The notes: generated by a model not told the origin, from the sequence alone. DNA of 29,761 bases from an uncultured Prevotella sp. (GCA_900545525.1 UQZX01000031.1:1-29761), one strand, 5' to 3'. Counted from the first letter of the stretch, positions 1-9,312 are shown. Numbers and translations are program-made.

Positions 1-55
1 CCAGCGACCACACGCCCCCCAGACGCGTACTCTAACCGGGCTGAGCTACACCCCG
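1..55 (-). tRNA. tRNA-Pro (GGG anticodon), partial at the window edge
   Basis: Read on the minus strand, the segment starts with the acceptor half CGGGGTG at 55-49, then TA and a D arm (GCTC...GAGT). The anticodon arm has stem CGCGT/GCGTG and the 7-base loop CTGGGGG, giving T33 and anticodon GGG, followed by a variable loop and the first half of the T stem (GCTGG). The 3' half lies outside the window. The stems and a proline anticodon in the right place make this a confident call even though it is truncated. Confidence 0.9.
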
Positions 56-420
56 CAGCCACCTTTTATCGGTTTAGCGGATGCAAAAGTACATACTTAT
101 TATGAAATAAGCAAACTTTTGCGGACATTTTTTATTCTTTGTTTCAAAACACAGGTTGAACTTATGTAAGTTTTTTTATGATTGTGTATATAATAATCAT
201 ATTATTTTTTTGCATATACAAAAGGCTGTCTTTGATAGTATTTGGTCTATTCTTGCAAATTGTTTCATATTATTCTTTTTATTTTTGCCATAAAGATGAA
301 CTCAAGATGGCTTGTTATCGCTTGATAAATCTTGAATGATAAGTTTGTTGTCTGTGCCTGTTGAAAACATGCATATACGGCATTCATTGAGAAATAGTCC
401 TGTGAATAAATATTTTATAA
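56..420. other. AT-rich intergenic region between tRNA-Pro and the GH2 gene
   Basis: About 365 bases with no supported gene. It is strongly AT-rich and separates the tRNA (leftward) from the GH2 gene (rightward), so it should hold both promoters. One match to the Bacteroidota -7 box is listed separately. I see no repeat, hairpin terminator or RNA gene in it. Confidence 0.6.
260..287 (+). promoter_or_regulatory. Candidate promoter of the GH2 gene
   Basis: TATTTTTG at 280-287 matches the -7 consensus TAnnTTTG and is followed by C. A TTG at 260-262 could be the -33 element, but the 17-base spacing is shorter than the 19-21 seen at the clearer promoters here. The leader would be about 130 bases. 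In such AT-rich DNA a chance match is quite possible. Confidence 0.35.
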
Positions 421-3035
421 ATGAAGAATATATTACTATTTATCAGTTTTTTTATTATAGGATGGCAGACAATCCATGCTGATGAACATCCTGTGCGTGA
501 GCGTATCAACATAAACCGTGACTGGCGTTATCGGGAAAATGATTCCCAAGGAATAGATTCTACGTTGCATTATACCCGTATGAAGCCTTATTTGCTTCCT
601 TGTGCCAACGATTTTATTCTTTTTGGAAAGAAGCATATACGTCCAAAGGGTTCCCCTGGGAGTGGGGTGGCATACGTGCAGCCTGATTTTGATGACAGTA
701 ATTGGCGGCAGTTAAATTTGCCGCACGATTGGGCGATAGAGGGTCCTTTCAATATAGATTATGATGGGGCAACCGGAAAACTTCCTTATTGGGGTGTAAG
801 GTGGTATCGTAAGACAATAGATTTGCCGCGGGAAGACAGTGGAAAACAGATTTATCTTGACATAGATGGCGCAATGTCTTATGCATCGGTTTGGTGCAAC
901 GGGAAATATGTGGGTGGATGGCCTTACGGATACGCCTCGTTCCGCCTGGATCTGATTCCTTATCTTAGGGCAGGTGAACGGAATGTATTGGCAATCCGTC
1001 TGGATAATCCTGATAATGCCTCACGCTGGTATCCAGGTGGAGGACTTTATCGTAATGTGTGGTTGGTGAAGACTTCTCCTGTACATGTATCCCAATGGGG
1101 TACTTTTGTGCGTAATGTGAAAGTGACAGAAAAGGAGGCTGCAATGGAAATGTCGGTATGCATGGAAAATCATACAGGCAGTGATGTTGGCGTAGTTGTT
1201 AAGACGGATGTGTATTTACAGGATAAGGACGGAAATATTGTAGGGGAGCGTGTCGCTGGCTTTTTGAATGAAAATGTGATTGTAAGGAAAAAAAGCCGGA
1301 TAACAACGGCTGCCCGTTTTAGTGTTAGAGACCCGTTGCTGTGGGATATTGATACGCCGAACTGTTATGTGGCGGTTAGCAGTATTATTGCAGGAGGTAA
1401 GGAGGTGGACAAGTATGAGACCTCTTTTGGAATTCGGAATGCAGAGTTTACTTTAGAGAATGGGTTTATGTTAAATGGCAGGAAAGTTCCACTTAAAGGA
1501 GTATGTATGCATCATGATCTGGGAGCTTTGGGGTCTGCATTCAATGTTGTTGCTGCCGAGCGTCAGTTGCGCATTATGAAGGAAATGGGAGCAAATACTA
1601 TCCGCACTTCACATAATCCTCCGGCACCGGAACTTGTAGCCTTGTGCGACCGCATGGGATTTCTTATGCAACTGGAGTTGGCTGATACATGGCGCAAGGG
1701 TAAGCGTAAGAATGATTATAGTTTGTTGTTTGATGACTGGAGTGAAGCGGACATGCGTTCATTGGTAAGGCATTATCGCAATCATCCCTCCGTCATAATG
1801 TGGAGTATAGGCAATGAGGTCCCGGATCAGTCTACCGATACAGGAGTGGAGATAGCCCATAAACTTACGGCATACAGTCATGATGAAGATCCGACGCGCC
1901 CGACCTCTTACGGATGTAATCGCGGTGACATTGCTTATCGTGAGATTGTGAACCATGTGGATGTATTCGGACAGAACTATCATATAAAGGCTTATGGTGA
2001 TTTTCTCAAACAAAATCCTACGCGTCGTTATCATGCCAGTGAGACTTCTTCAGCCACCAGTTCGCGTGGAGAATACTTCTTTCCTGTTAATACCCGTGCG
2101 GCAGACAATCGTGCCAACTTCCAGCTTTCTTCATACGACATGAAGACAGTGGGTTGGGGATGTATGCCCGAAGATGAGTTTGCCGTGCTTGAGAAGTATC
2201 CTTCTATGAGCGGTGAGTTTGTGTGGACAGGATTTGATTATTTGGGTGAGCCTACACCTTATAATAAAGACTTGACGAACCTTTTGAACTTCAGTAATCC
2301 GAAAGATAGAGAGAAAGCCCGAAAGGAACTTGACGCATTAGGAAAGATAAAACCGCCATCACGCAGTTCTTATTTCGGTATTGTCGACTTGTGCGGTTTC
2401 CCGAAAGACCGTTATTATTGTTACAAAAGTTATTGGCGTCCGGATGTTCCTACTGTGCACGTCCTGCCGCATTGGAACTGGGAAAAGCGTATTGGTGAGA
2501 TTACTCCTGTCTATGTATATACATCAGGAGATGCAGTGGAACTTTTCTTAAATGGAAAATCATTGGGACTTAAAAGGAAGACCCATGCTTATGAACGTCT
2601 GAGGTGGATGGATGTGCGTTATGAGCCCGGAGTGTTGAAGGCGGTGGCATATAAAGCGGGGAGTATTGGACAGAAGAGACGGTGGAGACAACAGGAAAAC
2701 CAGATAGAGTGCAAGTAGTGCCGGAGAAAAATGTATTGAAAGCGGATGGAGCAGACTTGTCATACATTCGTGTGACGGTTGTAGATACCAAGGGACGTAT
2801 GGTTCCCGATGCCGGTAATCATCTGCAGTTTACTCTTACAGGTCCTGCTGAAATAGTGGCGACGGATAATGGTGACGCTACAGACTTAACCTCTTTTCAG
2901 TCGTATGACAGGAATGCCTATAACGGTATGGCGTTGGTTATTATCCGCAGTGCCTATAAAAAGACGGGAAAAGTTGTGCTGACGGTTAAATCTGAAGGAA
3001 TGCCGACGCAGAGGGTTACACTGCGTGTGGAATGA
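421..3035 (+). pseudogene. Exported GH2 beta-galactosidase-like glycoside hydrolase, frameshifted near the C-terminus
   Basis: The first frame (421-2718, 765 aa) begins with a signal peptide (hydrophobic run after MKN, likely cleavage before DEHPV). A GH2 sugar-binding jelly-roll follows (about residues 80-215), then an Ig-like domain (about 220-340) and a TIM barrel (about 345-640). The acid/base Glu is E466 in WSIGNE; the nucleophile is probably E541 in the SETSS motif. A DUF4982-like domain then begins, but the frame is lost near 2660 and ends in an unrelated tail. The rest of the protein, a GH2 C-terminal domain of about 115 residues, continues in another frame to 3035. Restoring one G in the run at 2658-2661 joins the two into about 871 aa, a normal length for this family. 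It would act in the periplasm or on the surface on beta-galactosides or related glycans. Both catalytic residues lie before the break, so the truncated protein could still be active. No susC/susD pair is in view. Confidence 0.85.
2658..2661 (+). other. Frameshift site in the GH2 gene: GGGG where five G would keep frame
   Basis: Upstream frame reads AYKAG and then goes off-family. One extra G in this homopolymer gives AYKAGEYWTEE and joins the downstream frame exactly. No canonical X-XXY-YYZ slippery heptamer is present. A real mutation, a slippage-prone phase-variable tract and a sequencing or assembly error all remain possible. Confidence 0.8.
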
Positions 3036-3037
3036 AG

Positions 3038-3061
3038 AGGAGTAACCGATATTACTCCTTT
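3038..3061 (+). terminator. Probable terminator after the GH2 gene
   Basis: AGGAGTAA (3038-3045) pairs with TTACTCCT (3052-3059) around a six-base loop. It begins 3 bases after the GH2 stop and is followed by a short T run. Confidence 0.6.
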
Positions 3062-3131
3062 ATCGGGCATTTAATGTAAAATTGGTTGTTACTTCTGTAG
3101 TTCGGGTACAGTGGTTAAGGCATTATATCTT

Positions 3132-3139
3132 TAATTTTG
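3132..3139 (+). promoter_or_regulatory. -7 box for the flavodoxin/CMD-cupin operon
   Basis: TAATTTTG followed by C matches TAnnTTTG. No clean TTTG is seen at the -33 distance. Transcription would start near 3145, giving a leader of about 19 bases before the ATG at 3164. This argues against the in-frame TTG at 3137, which lies inside the box. Confidence 0.55.
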
Positions 3140-3163
3140 CAGCGTAAACAAAAGAAAGATATA

Positions 3164-4267
3164 ATGAGAAGACTATTTATTGCCATTTCATTCATGATTT
3201 CTGTGCTTGTGGCAAATGCCAAGACTTTGGTTGTGTATTACAGTTTCACAAATAATGTGCATTCCATTGTGGAGGAGCTGTCGAGGCAGATAGAAGCTGA
3301 TGTAATAAGAATAGAACCGTCAGAAAAAGGACTTGACTATGCCGCAAACAACTATGCGATAGGCAGTGCGCAAATATCGGCAATACGTTCCAATCCGGGC
3401 GATGCGGCTTCCTATCCGCCCATAGATGCTGTGAATATCAGTGGTGAAGACTGGGAAAAATACAACACTATAATAATAGCTACCCCACTGTGGTGGAGCA
3501 ATATGGCTGCGCCGATGCAGACGTTTCTCTTCAACAACTCGGAGAAAATGGCAGGAAAGAACATCGGGCTTATCGTGTCAAGTGCAAGCAGCGGTATCAG
3601 TGGCGTGGAAAACGATGCAAAGCGGCTGATTGCCGGTGGACGTTTTCTCTCTCCGAGTCTTTGGATACGGTCTTATGAGACATCTTTATCATCCGGAAAA
3701 ATAGCCCGATGGCTTGAGGCTATAGATTATAAATCCCTAACCCAGCAGGATATGAAAGACAAAATTTATCTGTATGTAAACGGCAAAACGCTTACAGCCA
3801 CACTGGTTGATAACTCTTCCACACGTGCTTTGAATGATTTGCTTGCCGATGGTCCCGTTACGGTTCATATGTCTGATTATGGCAACATGGAAAAGGTCGG
3901 TGAACTGCCCTGGTCGCTTCCGCGCAATGACGGGCAAACAGAAACCGGTCCCGGAGATATCATTCTATATCAAGGCCGTAACTTTGTGATATACTATGAC
4001 ACAAATTCATGGAATTTCACACGCTTGGGAAAGATAGACAACGTGACATCAGGCAGGGACCTGAAGGCAGTATTAGGAGACGGAGATGTTGATGTGACGA
4101 TATCTGCAACACTGTCTTCCGGCATAGAATATGCACATAAGGACAACGCCATGCCTGATAAGGTCTATGATATTAAAGGCAACTGCATAAGTGTAAGCGG
4201 AGAAGATTTGCATTCGCTTGCTTCAGGGGTATATGTGATTAACGGACAAAAGAAAATAATAAGATGA
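3164..4267 (+). CDS. Exported flavodoxin-domain protein with cyclophilin-like domain
   Basis: The 367-residue product starts with a signal peptide (MRRLFIAISF, likely cleaved after VANA at residue 19). A flavodoxin fold follows (about 20-180): the beta1/phosphate loop reads VVYYSFTNNVHS and a later loop reads TPLWWSNMAAP, so FMN binding is likely. Residues about 205-320 resemble the cyclophilin-like domain often fused to such flavodoxins in Bacteroidota. The end (YDIKGN... to SGVYVINGQKK) resembles the short C-terminal modules of secreted Bacteroidales proteins. The ATG at 3164 is chosen because the promoter box lies just upstream. It overlaps the next gene by 4 bases (ATGA), so the two are translationally linked. 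An exported flavin redox protein is the best reading; its substrate and electron partner are unknown. Confidence 0.8.
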   Translation: MRRLFIAISFMISVLVANAKTLVVYYSFTNNVHSIVEELSRQIEADVIRIEPSEKGLDYAANNYAIGSAQISAIRSNPGDAASYPPIDAVNISGEDWEKYNTIIIATPLWWSNMAAPMQTFLFNNSEKMAGKNIGLIVSSASSGISGVENDAKRLIAGGRFLSPSLWIRSYETSLSSGKIARWLEAIDYKSLTQQDMKDKIYLYVNGKTLTATLVDNSSTRALNDLLADGPVTVHMSDYGNMEKVGELPWSLPRNDGQTETGPGDIILYQGRNFVIYYDTNSWNFTRLGKIDNVTSGRDLKAVLGDGDVDVTISATLSSGIEYAHKDNAMPDKVYDIKGNCISVSGEDLHSLASGVYVINGQKKIIR

Positions 4268-5085
4268 TGAATATAAAATTTTTAGTAACATTTTTAACGG
4301 TAATGTCATTGAACATAAATATCATGGCACAGAATAAAATTACACAGACAGCAGGACGCACAGTCCTCGGAGAGTTTGCTCCAAAGTTTGCGGAGCTTAA
4401 CGATGATGTGCTTTTCGGTGAAGCGGTATGGAACGACTCTACCTTAAGCCTTCATGACCACAGTATGGTTACGATATCAATACTTCTTGGAAAAGGACTG
4501 ACAGACTCGTCATTCCGCTCACATCTCGAAATGGGCAAGAAGCACGGAATAACCCGTAAGGAGATTTCTGCGCTGCTTACGCAGGCAGCCTTTTATGCCG
4601 GATGGCCTAATGCCTGGGCAGGTTTCAGAGTGGCAAAGGAAGTGTGGGCAGACGATGATACGGCAACCGAAAAGGAACGTTTCCAGCAGGAGATGATATT
4701 TCCGATAGGCGAACCCAACACTGCGTATGCAAAATATTTCAAGGGCAACAGCTATCTTGCGCCCATATCTACAGAACAGGTTACATGTTCAAATGTTACA
4801 TTTGAGCCGGGTTGCCGCAACAACTGGCATATACATAAGGCAGACAAGGGCGGCGGTCAGATGCTTATAGGTGTTGCAGGGCGGGGCTGGTATCAGGAAG
4901 AAGGCAAGCCGGCTGTGGAAATACTTCCCGGCACAGTCATTCATATACCGGCAAATGTCAAGCACTGGCATGGCGCTTCTGCCGACAGTTGGTTCGCACA
5001 TCTTGCGTTCGGAATATCAGGTGAGAATGTCTCAAATGAATGGCTTGAGCCTGTGACGGATGAAGAATACAAAAAGTTGAAGTAA
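4264..5085 (+). CDS. Exported carboxymuconolactone decarboxylase-like/cupin fusion protein
   Basis: The product has 273 aa. The N-terminus (NIKFLVTFLTVMSLNINIMA) is a signal peptide likely cleaved before QNKIT. Residues about 35-130 match the carboxymuconolactone decarboxylase/AhpD-like helical domain (HLEMGKKHGITRKEIS, then AAFYAGWPNAW). The CxxC pair of AhpD-type peroxidases is absent. Residues about 160-260 form a cupin: H189-x-H191 in the first motif, and PANVKHWHGA with H234/H236 in the second, so a metal site is likely. CMD-cupin fusions are a known family, usually annotated by domain only. It follows the flavodoxin gene with a 4-base overlap, and both proteins are exported, suggesting one periplasmic redox or detoxification function. 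The first of two adjacent ATGs is used; 4267 is also possible. A terminator-like hairpin follows. Confidence 0.8.
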   Translation: MMNIKFLVTFLTVMSLNINIMAQNKITQTAGRTVLGEFAPKFAELNDDVLFGEAVWNDSTLSLHDHSMVTISILLGKGLTDSSFRSHLEMGKKHGITRKEISALLTQAAFYAGWPNAWAGFRVAKEVWADDDTATEKERFQQEMIFPIGEPNTAYAKYFKGNSYLAPISTEQVTCSNVTFEPGCRNNWHIHKADKGGGQMLIGVAGRGWYQEEGKPAVEILPGTVIHIPANVKHWHGASADSWFAHLAFGISGENVSNEWLEPVTDEEYKKLK

Positions 5086-5157
5086 TACAGCCTGCCTGTA
5101 ACGCTTTTCAACTTGCAGTGACAGACAGTGGAAGACATTGTCTATTTGCCGGATTTT

Positions 5158-5187
5158 AGCCCTGTTGCTTCATTAGGTGACGGGGCT
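5158..5187 (+). terminator. Probable terminator of the flavodoxin/CMD-cupin operon
   Basis: AGCCCTGT (5158-5165) pairs with ACGGGGCT (5180-5187), 8 bp with one G-T pair, around a 14-base loop, followed by TTCCTGT. The weak T tract lowers confidence. Confidence 0.5.
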
Positions 5188-5241
5188 TTCCTGTATATTA
5201 ATGGCATCTGCAGCCCTGTAATCTAACATTCCAAACAATAA

Positions 5242-5273
5242 TTTGGCATTTTATTGGATTTTTTATAATTTTG
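5242..5273 (+). promoter_or_regulatory. Promoter of alaS
   Basis: TTTG (5242-5245), 20 bases, then TAATTTTG (5266-5273) followed by C: a full match to the Bacteroidota -33/-7 promoter. The predicted leader before the alaS ATG is about 65 bases. Confidence 0.8.
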
Positions 5274-5345
5274 CTGCCTGATATATCAGTCGTTAGATAT
5301 ATCTTCAATAATTATTGATTAATAACAACAAAAGCATACAAAGTT

Positions 5346-7964
5346 ATGACAGCTAACGAAATCCGTGAATCTTTCAAGAAATATTTTGAGTCAAAGGGGC
5401 ACCTCATCGTGCCGTCGGCTCCTATGGTTATAAAGGACGACCCCACGCTGATGTTCACCAATGCGGGCATGAACCAGTTTAAGGATATAATATTGGGAAC
5501 ACGCGAACCAAAGTCCACGCGTGCCACCGACTCGCAGAAGTGTCTGCGTGTGAGCGGAAAGCACAACGACCTTGAGGAAGTGGGACACGACACATATCAT
5601 CATACCATGTTCGAGATGCTCGGCAACTGGAGCTTTGGCGACTACTTTAAGGAAGATGCCATAAACTATGCTTGGGAGTATCTGGTGGACGTTCTGCATC
5701 TGGACCCGGCAAACCTTTATGCCACGGTGTTCGAAGGTTCGCCCGAAGAAGGTCTGCCGCGCGATGATGAGGCTGCCGCTTTCTGGATGAAACATCTTCC
5801 TGCCGACCATATCATCAACGGAAACAAGCATGACAACTTTTGGGAAATGGGCGAGACAGGTCCGTGTGGTCCGTGCTCGGAGATACATCTCGACTCTCGT
5901 ACTCCGGAGGAAAAGGCGAAGGTGCCGGGTGCACAGCTCGTAAACAAAGACGACCCGCAGGTGATAGAGATATGGAACCTTGTCTTCATGCAGTACAACC
6001 GCAAGGCTGACGGCTCACTCGAGGGACTGCCCAAACACGTCATCGACACGGGCATGGGCTTTGAGCGTCTCGTACGTGCCATGCAAGGCAAAACCTCCAA
6101 TTACGATACAGATATATTCCAGCCGATAATAAAGGAGATTTCACGTCTTTCAGATATGGAATACGGCAAGGACGAAGAAACCGACGTGGCAATGCGCGTT
6201 GTTGCCGACCACCTGCGTGCCGTGGCTTTCTCCATTGCCGACGGGCAGCTGCCGGGCAATGCCAAGGCAGGGTATGTCATACGTCGTATCCTTCGCCGTG
6301 CCGTGCGCTATGCCTATACGTTCCTCGGGCAGAAAGGTGCTTTCATGTTCAGGCTTGTACCCACGCTGATACACGAAATGGGAGGTGCTTACCCGGAATT
6401 GCCTGCACAGCGTGAACTTATCACAAAGGTTATAAAGGAAGAGGAGGAGTCGTTCCTCCGCACTTTGTCCAACGGCATCAACATGCTTGCAGAGGCAATG
6501 GAAAGCGTGAAGAAGGCAGGAAATACCGAATTGGACGGTGTAAGGGCATTCCGCCTTTTCGATACATACGGCTTCCCGCTCGACCTTACTCAGCTGATAT
6601 GCCGTGAAAACGGGCTTACTGTCGATGAGAAACAGTTTGACGAGGAGATGCAGAAGCAGAAAGCGCGTGCACGGAATGCGGCGGCTGTGGAGAGCAGTGA
6701 CTGGACAGAGCTGGCACAGGGAGAGCAGAAGTTCGTGGGATACGACTATACTGAATATGAGTGCCGTATACTGAGATACCGCAAGGTGACGCAGAAAAAG
6801 AACACATATTATGAACTCGTGCTCGACTATACGCCGTTCTATGGCGAGATGGGCGGACAGGTGGGAGACACCGGTGTGCTCGTAAGCGAGAACGAGACAG
6901 TTCAGATTGTCGATACAAAGCGTGAGAACGGTCAGTCCGTGCATATCGTAAAGACCCTGCCCAAGGAGCCTTCCGCACAGTTTATGGCATGTGTCGATAC
7001 GGACAGGCGCGACGCATGTGCCGCTAACCATACGGCAACACACTTGCTCGACTATGCCCTGAAGCAGGTACTCGGGGAGCATGTTGAGCAGAAAGGCTCG
7101 TTTGTGTCGCCGGATACGCTGCGCTTCGACTTCTCACATTTCCAAAAGGTCACCGATGAGGAGATACGTACGGTAGAGCGCATGGTCAACGAAATGATAC
7201 GTGAGGACATCAGTCTTGATGAGCATCGCGACATTCCTCTTGAAGACGCAAAGAAACTTGGAGCCGTTGCCCTGTTCGGAGAGAAGTATGGAGATAAGGT
7301 CCGCGTGGTGCAGTTCGGTCCGAGCATAGAGTTCTGCGGCGGTATTCACGCAACGTCTACAGGACGCATAGGCATGATAAAGATTATGTCTGAGAGCAGT
7401 GTTGCAGCCGGAATACGCCGTATCGAGGCAAAGACGGGCAAGGAGTGCGAGCAGATGATGTATGATTTGGAAGACGGGATAAAGGCAATAAAGGAACTCT
7501 TCAACAATGCCAAGGACCTGAAAACCACCATACAGAAATATATCGAGGAGCACGATGCAATGCGCAAGAGCATCGAGAAGTTCAACGCCGAGGTGGTTGA
7601 ACGTGCAAAGGACAAGCTCTTGGCTCAGATGAAGGTCATAAACGGAGTAAAGGTAGTGACGGCTGTATTGCCCATGAAGGCAGACTCGGCAAAGGACCTT
7701 GTATTTAAAATCCGTGCAGCAGAGCCTGAACATCTGCTCTGTGTGGTTGGAAGCGTATTTGAAAACAAGCCTACACTGAGTGTCATCGTCAGTGAAGACC
7801 TTGTTGCCGACCATGGTGTGAATGCCGGAAAGATTATACGTGAGGCGGCAAGGCTCATACAGGGCGGCGGTGGCGGACAGCCCCATTTTGCCACTGCGGG
7901 CGGAAAGAACGCCGACGGCCTGTCTGCTGCCGTGGACAAGGTTGTGGAGCTGGCACAGCTTTAA
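5346..7964 (+). CDS. alaS: Alanyl-tRNA synthetase
   Basis: Charges tRNA-Ala with alanine in the cytoplasm and edits mis-charged Ser and Gly. At 872 aa the protein is full length. The class II core is N-terminal: FESKGHLIVPSAPM, then FTNAGMNQFKDIILG, with the GLP..DTGMGFERL region further on. The editing domain carries the zinc site HTATH (H562, H566) and C664/H668 in CGGIH. The C-Ala domain ends with a glycine-rich segment (GGGGGQPHFATAGG) typical of the family. A strong promoter precedes it and a perfect 13-bp hairpin follows, so it appears to be a single-gene unit. Long antisense frames across it are shadows. Confidence 0.98.
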   Translation: MTANEIRESFKKYFESKGHLIVPSAPMVIKDDPTLMFTNAGMNQFKDIILGTREPKSTRATDSQKCLRVSGKHNDLEEVGHDTYHHTMFEMLGNWSFGDYFKEDAINYAWEYLVDVLHLDPANLYATVFEGSPEEGLPRDDEAAAFWMKHLPADHIINGNKHDNFWEMGETGPCGPCSEIHLDSRTPEEKAKVPGAQLVNKDDPQVIEIWNLVFMQYNRKADGSLEGLPKHVIDTGMGFERLVRAMQGKTSNYDTDIFQPIIKEISRLSDMEYGKDEETDVAMRVVADHLRAVAFSIADGQLPGNAKAGYVIRRILRRAVRYAYTFLGQKGAFMFRLVPTLIHEMGGAYPELPAQRELITKVIKEEEESFLRTLSNGINMLAEAMESVKKAGNTELDGVRAFRLFDTYGFPLDLTQLICRENGLTVDEKQFDEEMQKQKARARNAAAVESSDWTELAQGEQKFVGYDYTEYECRILRYRKVTQKKNTYYELVLDYTPFYGEMGGQVGDTGVLVSENETVQIVDTKRENGQSVHIVKTLPKEPSAQFMACVDTDRRDACAANHTATHLLDYALKQVLGEHVEQKGSFVSPDTLRFDFSHFQKVTDEEIRTVERMVNEMIREDISLDEHRDIPLEDAKKLGAVALFGEKYGDKVRVVQFGPSIEFCGGIHATSTGRIGMIKIMSESSVAAGIRRIEAKTGKECEQMMYDLEDGIKAIKELFNNAKDLKTTIQKYIEEHDAMRKSIEKFNAEVVERAKDKLLAQMKVINGVKVVTAVLPMKADSAKDLVFKIRAAEPEHLLCVVGSVFENKPTLSVIVSEDLVADHGVNAGKIIREAARLIQGGGGGQPHFATAGGKNADGLSAAVDKVVELAQL

Positions 7965-7993
7965 TCATCCTGATATTTTGTAAAAGGTATATC

Positions 7994-8026
7994 AAGCCGT
8001 ACACCATTGTTGGTGTACGGCTTGTT
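7994..8026 (+). terminator. Strong terminator of alaS
   Basis: A perfect 13-bp stem, AAGCCGTACACCA (7994-8006) with TGGTGTACGGCTT (8011-8023), closes on a 4-base loop. It starts about 30 bases after the alaS stop. The T tract afterwards is short (TTGTT). Confidence 0.85.
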
Positions 8027-8146
8027 CCGTTAATATATATCAGGTGATAAATCTCATGTATGCAAGGTGTTTTTAACATACTCTTGGCTTTATGAACATG
8101 ATGTAACCAAATACAGCCTAACATATCATAAACAATGAGAATATCC

Positions 8147-8177
8147 TTGACAGTTATATCCGGATATTCTAACTTTG
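8147..8177 (+). promoter_or_regulatory. Promoter of the choloylglycine hydrolase family gene
   Basis: TTG (8147-8149), 20 bases, then TAACTTTG (8170-8177). This fits the -33/-7 Bacteroidota promoter and places the start of transcription near 8183. Confidence 0.75.
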
Positions 8178-8229
8178 AAGACGTGAAACATGATAAAGAT
8201 ATGTTATGACTAACGAAAAATCAACTGTT

Positions 8230-9312
8230 ATGAAATCAAAGTTAATTGTTTTTATGATGACGCTGCTTATGACAGCCCATGCTGGGAAAGCCGGTGCGTG
8301 TACGGGAATAACGCTTAAGACACAGGCGGGTGAGACGATACTGGCAAGAACGATAGAGTGGGCAGGAAGCAATTTGGGCAGCAGCTATGTAATAGTGCCG
8401 AGAGGTTACAGACAGAGGTCGTATGTACCGGGCGGAAAGAAAGACGGTATGGACTTTGCCACACGTTACGGATATGTGGGAATGTCTGTTGAGACTGAGG
8501 AGTTTGTTTCCGAAGGGCTTAATGAGGAAGGACTGTCTGTGGGGCTTTTCTATTTTCCCGGTTATGGAAAATATGAGGACTATATGCCTGAACATAGGCA
8601 GTCCACTGTCAGCGACTTGCAGCTGGTGTCATGGCTTTTGGGCGAATGCAGGACTGTTGATGAGGTCAAAAGAGCCATAGGCAGGGTACATGTGGTGTCG
8701 GTATATCCCAATGCCTCCACCGTACACTGGAGAATAGCCGATGCTTCGGGGCGTCAGGTTGTTCTCGAGATTGTGGACAGAAAGCCCCGGTTCTATGAAA
8801 ACCGCCTTGGAGTACTGACAAATTCGCCCGGATTTGAGTGGCATCTTACTAATTTAAACAACTATATAAACCTTTTCCCGGGAAAGGCGGGAGACAGGAC
8901 AATGGGAAATATCACACTGTCATCTATCGGCGGAGGCAGCGGAATGCTCGGACTTCCGGGCGACTTCACGCCTCCTTCGCGCTTCATAAGGGCTGCGTTC
9001 TTTCAGACAACGGCACCGCGTATGGTCACGGCAGGGCAGGCTGTGCGTCAGTGCTTCCAAATCTTGAACAACTTCGACATTCCTGTCGGCGCACAGTTCT
9101 TGGACGGGGAGAATATGCCCGACATTCCGAGTGCCACACAATGGACGGCTGTTACGGATATAAGGAACCGCAGGATATACTACCGTACAATGTACAACAG
9201 CATGATACGTTGCATAGAACTCAACAATATACGCTTTGACGAGGTGAAATACCGCTCGGCTCCGTTGGATAAGGTTACGGAGCAGCCGATAGAGGTCATC
9301 ACGGTTGAATAG
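8230..9312 (+). CDS. Exported linear amide C-N hydrolase (choloylglycine hydrolase / penicillin V acylase family)
   Basis: An Ntn hydrolase that cuts a non-peptide amide bond, as in conjugated bile salts, penicillin V or N-acyl amino acids. From this start the signal peptide is MKSKLIVFMMTLLMTAHAGKAGA, about 23 residues, and cleavage would expose Cys24 (ACTGITL), the catalytic N-terminal nucleophile. Further family signatures are LARTIEWA, TNSPGFEWHLTNLNNY and the SRFIRAAFF segment with the conserved Arg. Many enzymes have Asp where this one has Glu in RTIEW. The product is about 360 aa, normal for the Gram-negative branch. An upstream in-frame ATG at 8206 would add eight polar residues; 8230 is preferred because it gives a standard signal peptide. 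It converges on the SprT-like gene with only 8 bases between them. The substrate cannot be told from sequence alone. Confidence 0.88.
   Translation: MKSKLIVFMMTLLMTAHAGKAGACTGITLKTQAGETILARTIEWAGSNLGSSYVIVPRGYRQRSYVPGGKKDGMDFATRYGYVGMSVETEEFVSEGLNEEGLSVGLFYFPGYGKYEDYMPEHRQSTVSDLQLVSWLLGECRTVDEVKRAIGRVHVVSVYPNASTVHWRIADASGRQVVLEIVDRKPRFYENRLGVLTNSPGFEWHLTNLNNYINLFPGKAGDRTMGNITLSSIGGGSGMLGLPGDFTPPSRFIRAAFFQTTAPRMVTAGQAVRQCFQILNNFDIPVGAQFLDGENMPDIPSATQWTAVTDIRNRRIYYRTMYNSMIRCIELNNIRFDEVKYRSAPLDKVTEQPIEVITVE

Noticed and set aside
6150..7082. Minus-strand open frame of 310 codons inside alaS
   Set aside because: It is antisense to an uninterrupted, motif-complete alaS; composition (many Cys, His, Leu) is typical of a shadow frame.
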